25,595 bases of DNA from NCBI GenBank assembly GCA_036723735.1, contig DAIMGT010000055.1:1-25595 (forward strand). Direction: 5' to 3'. The position numbers and the translations under genes are program-made. Shown here in pieces: positions 24,602-25,595 of the stretch; the stretch's first letter is position 1, and the number at the start of each line of letters is the position of its first letter. This DNA is from UBA4656 sp002405525. Lineage in GTDB: Bacteria; Pseudomonadota; Gammaproteobacteria; Xanthomonadales; Ahniellaceae. The notes beneath the pieces were generated by a model. That model saw only the letters and a program-made list of their open reading frames with translations. It had not been told where the DNA came from and searched no databases.

Positions 24602-25222
24602 TCAGGTGACCGCCTCGATGCGGAACGCGAGGTAGTCGAAATCCCGGGCATCCAGTCGCAGCGGCTCGGCGGCGTCGCCGGTGCCGACCAGGCGCCGGGT
24701 GTCCACCGGCTGCCCGTTGCGGCGCGGGCCGAGCAGCACGTACTGGCCCGGCGGCAGCGCACCGGCTTCGAAGCCCGCGACACCGCACTGCTCGGTGCAC
24801 GCCAGCGCTTCGGAGGCCAGCTGGTAGCCGACCTCGAAGCGGCGCAGGGAGTCGCCGTCCGCGACGAAGCGCACGCGGTCGCTGCGACTCGCACCCGGCG
24901 CTGCCCCGTAGCTCCACGCCAGGAAGGCCGCTTCGCTGCCGTCGGCCTGGGTGAAGATGGCCCGCAGTTCGAAGCGCGCCACCACCGGTGCGCCCTCGAC
25001 GGCGTGCAGGCGATCGATGTGCACCGTCGATTGCGCGGCGCTGCCGGCGCGCCAGGCGACGGGCGGCAGGAACGGCGCGCCCTCCACGCCGGCGTCGGCC
25101 CGCAGCAGCTGCAGCCGAGGATCGGTCGCGCCGGCGAGCGACGCCGCGAACGAGACGCCCGCGGGGACCGTGCTGGACGCCACGGCAAGCGACGCGGCGT
25201 GGAGAAAGTCTCGGCGTTGCAT
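24602..25222 (-). CDS. Tat-exported protein of unknown function
   Basis: This 206-aa protein starts at ATG 25222 behind GGGGGGA. The N-terminus MQRRDFLHAASLAVASSTVP has the twin-arginine motif RRDFL (Arg3-Arg4), so it should be folded and exported by Tat. The mature part has HIDRLHAVEGAPVVARFELR, AFLAWSYGAAPGASRSDRVR, ALACTEQCGVAGFEAGALPP and GQYVLLGPRRNGQPVDTRRL. It looks all-beta with one CxxxxC pair. I know no named family. It is the first gene of a two-gene operon with the DUF6916-like gene, and its context beside collar genes suggests a periplasmic partner of that system. Function is unknown. Confidence 0.8.
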   Translation of the reverse strand: MQRRDFLHAASLAVASSTVPAGVSFAASLAGATDPRLQLLRADAGVEGAPFLPPVAWRAGSAAQSTVHIDRLHAVEGAPVVARFELRAIFTQADGSEAAFLAWSYGAAPGASRSDRVRFVADGDSLRRFEVGYQLASEALACTEQCGVAGFEAGALPPGQYVLLGPRRNGQPVDTRRLVGTGDAAEPLRLDARDFDYLAFRIEAVT

Positions 25223-25502
25223 GGTGGTCCCCCCAGAGGGCCGAGCCCGGACCCGGTGTCCGCGGATTCGTCGGCAAGAGCTAACGATACAACGGTCGGG
25301 CCGCGGGCAGGATGCCGGCACGGTCGACCCGCGTGAACTTGGGTCTCCCGGGTCGGATCGGACCCCGGGTACCCGCGCGTCGCGAGCCGGGAGCGCGAAG
25401 TTCGCGGCGCTCGGTGCGCCCGGCGGTGCTGGATGCGCCGCTTCGTCGTCGGCGTCGGGCAAGCGGCTGTCCTGGCACCATGACGCAGCCGGGGACGCCA
25501 CC

Positions 25503-25595
25503 ATGACTCGCACCGCTCTGAACCGCCCCGGGAATTCCGGAAGCTGTTTTGAACTTCGGGCAATGAGCGGACGGCAGTTAAGCCGGATGCAAGAA
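25503..25595 (+). CDS. Possible start of a gene running off the right edge
   Basis: ATG 25503, preceded by GGGGACGCCACC, opens a frame to the window end (MTRTALNRPGNSGSCFELRA, then MSGRQLSRMQE). Only 31 codons are visible. There is no signal peptide or motif, and the composition is not decisive. The spacer 25223-25502 otherwise shows nothing clear. Confidence 0.25.
   Translation, partial: MTRTALNRPGNSGSCFELRAMSGRQLSRMQE

Noticed and set aside
21904..25222. A prophage or contractile injection system
   Set aside because: Only collar-domain proteins are present; there is no sheath, tube, baseplate, ATPase, capsid, integrase or lysis gene.

Overview
The window is very GC-rich, non-phage chromosomal DNA. 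It looks like a gammaproteobacterium of the Lysobacterales (Xanthomonadales): an exported protease ends in an LFRHGFE tail, a giant surface protein ends in an IPTL-CTERM-like anchor, -10 boxes of the TACACT type occur, and most genes have clean GGAG-type ribosome sites. The order is inferred from these traits, not proven. I saw no rRNA, tRNA or CRISPR array. Because of the composition, long antisense frames run opposite almost every real gene.

Layout. 1-7147: the start of a small exported protein on the left edge, a VLCAD-like acyl-CoA dehydrogenase (+), a Kp43-type secreted subtilase of 1203 aa with extra beta-sandwich domains (-), and an exported protein of unknown role (-). 7625-12576: an accessory stretch with relics of four unrelated transposable elements. 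These are an IS5-type 3' half, a RAYT (REP-associated transposase) 5' half joined to it, an IS91-type 3' end, and a complete-looking but dead IS1595 copy with both inverted ends and 12-bp flanking repeats. Between the relics sits an intact divergent LysR / NmrA-type oxidoreductase pair.

12553-14933: a cytochrome P460 gene and a CPGC redoxin gene overlap by ATGA, and the redoxin frame ends on a stop codon supplied by the IS1595 copy. A divergent HxlR regulator lies next to them, followed by a broken orphan RlmK rRNA methyltransferase domain. 15043-17313: a sulfotransferase and an HEAGH zincin-like protein form a short operon, divergent from a PhyH-type Fe(II)/2-oxoglutarate dioxygenase.

17380-25222: the most interesting block. 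A 1431-aa exported protein built of nine putative Ig modules and four Calx-beta modules, with an IPTL-type C-terminal anchor, is transcribed away from an operon of three tandem phage-tail-collar (MdpB-like) paralogues plus a GNAT acetyltransferase. Converging on that operon, and overlapping it by 8 nt, is a pair encoding a Tat-exported protein and a DUF6916-like protein. No capsid, sheath, baseplate, terminase or lysis gene is present, so this looks like a domesticated collar system linked to surface display rather than a prophage. Its function is unknown and is inferred here only from gene content.
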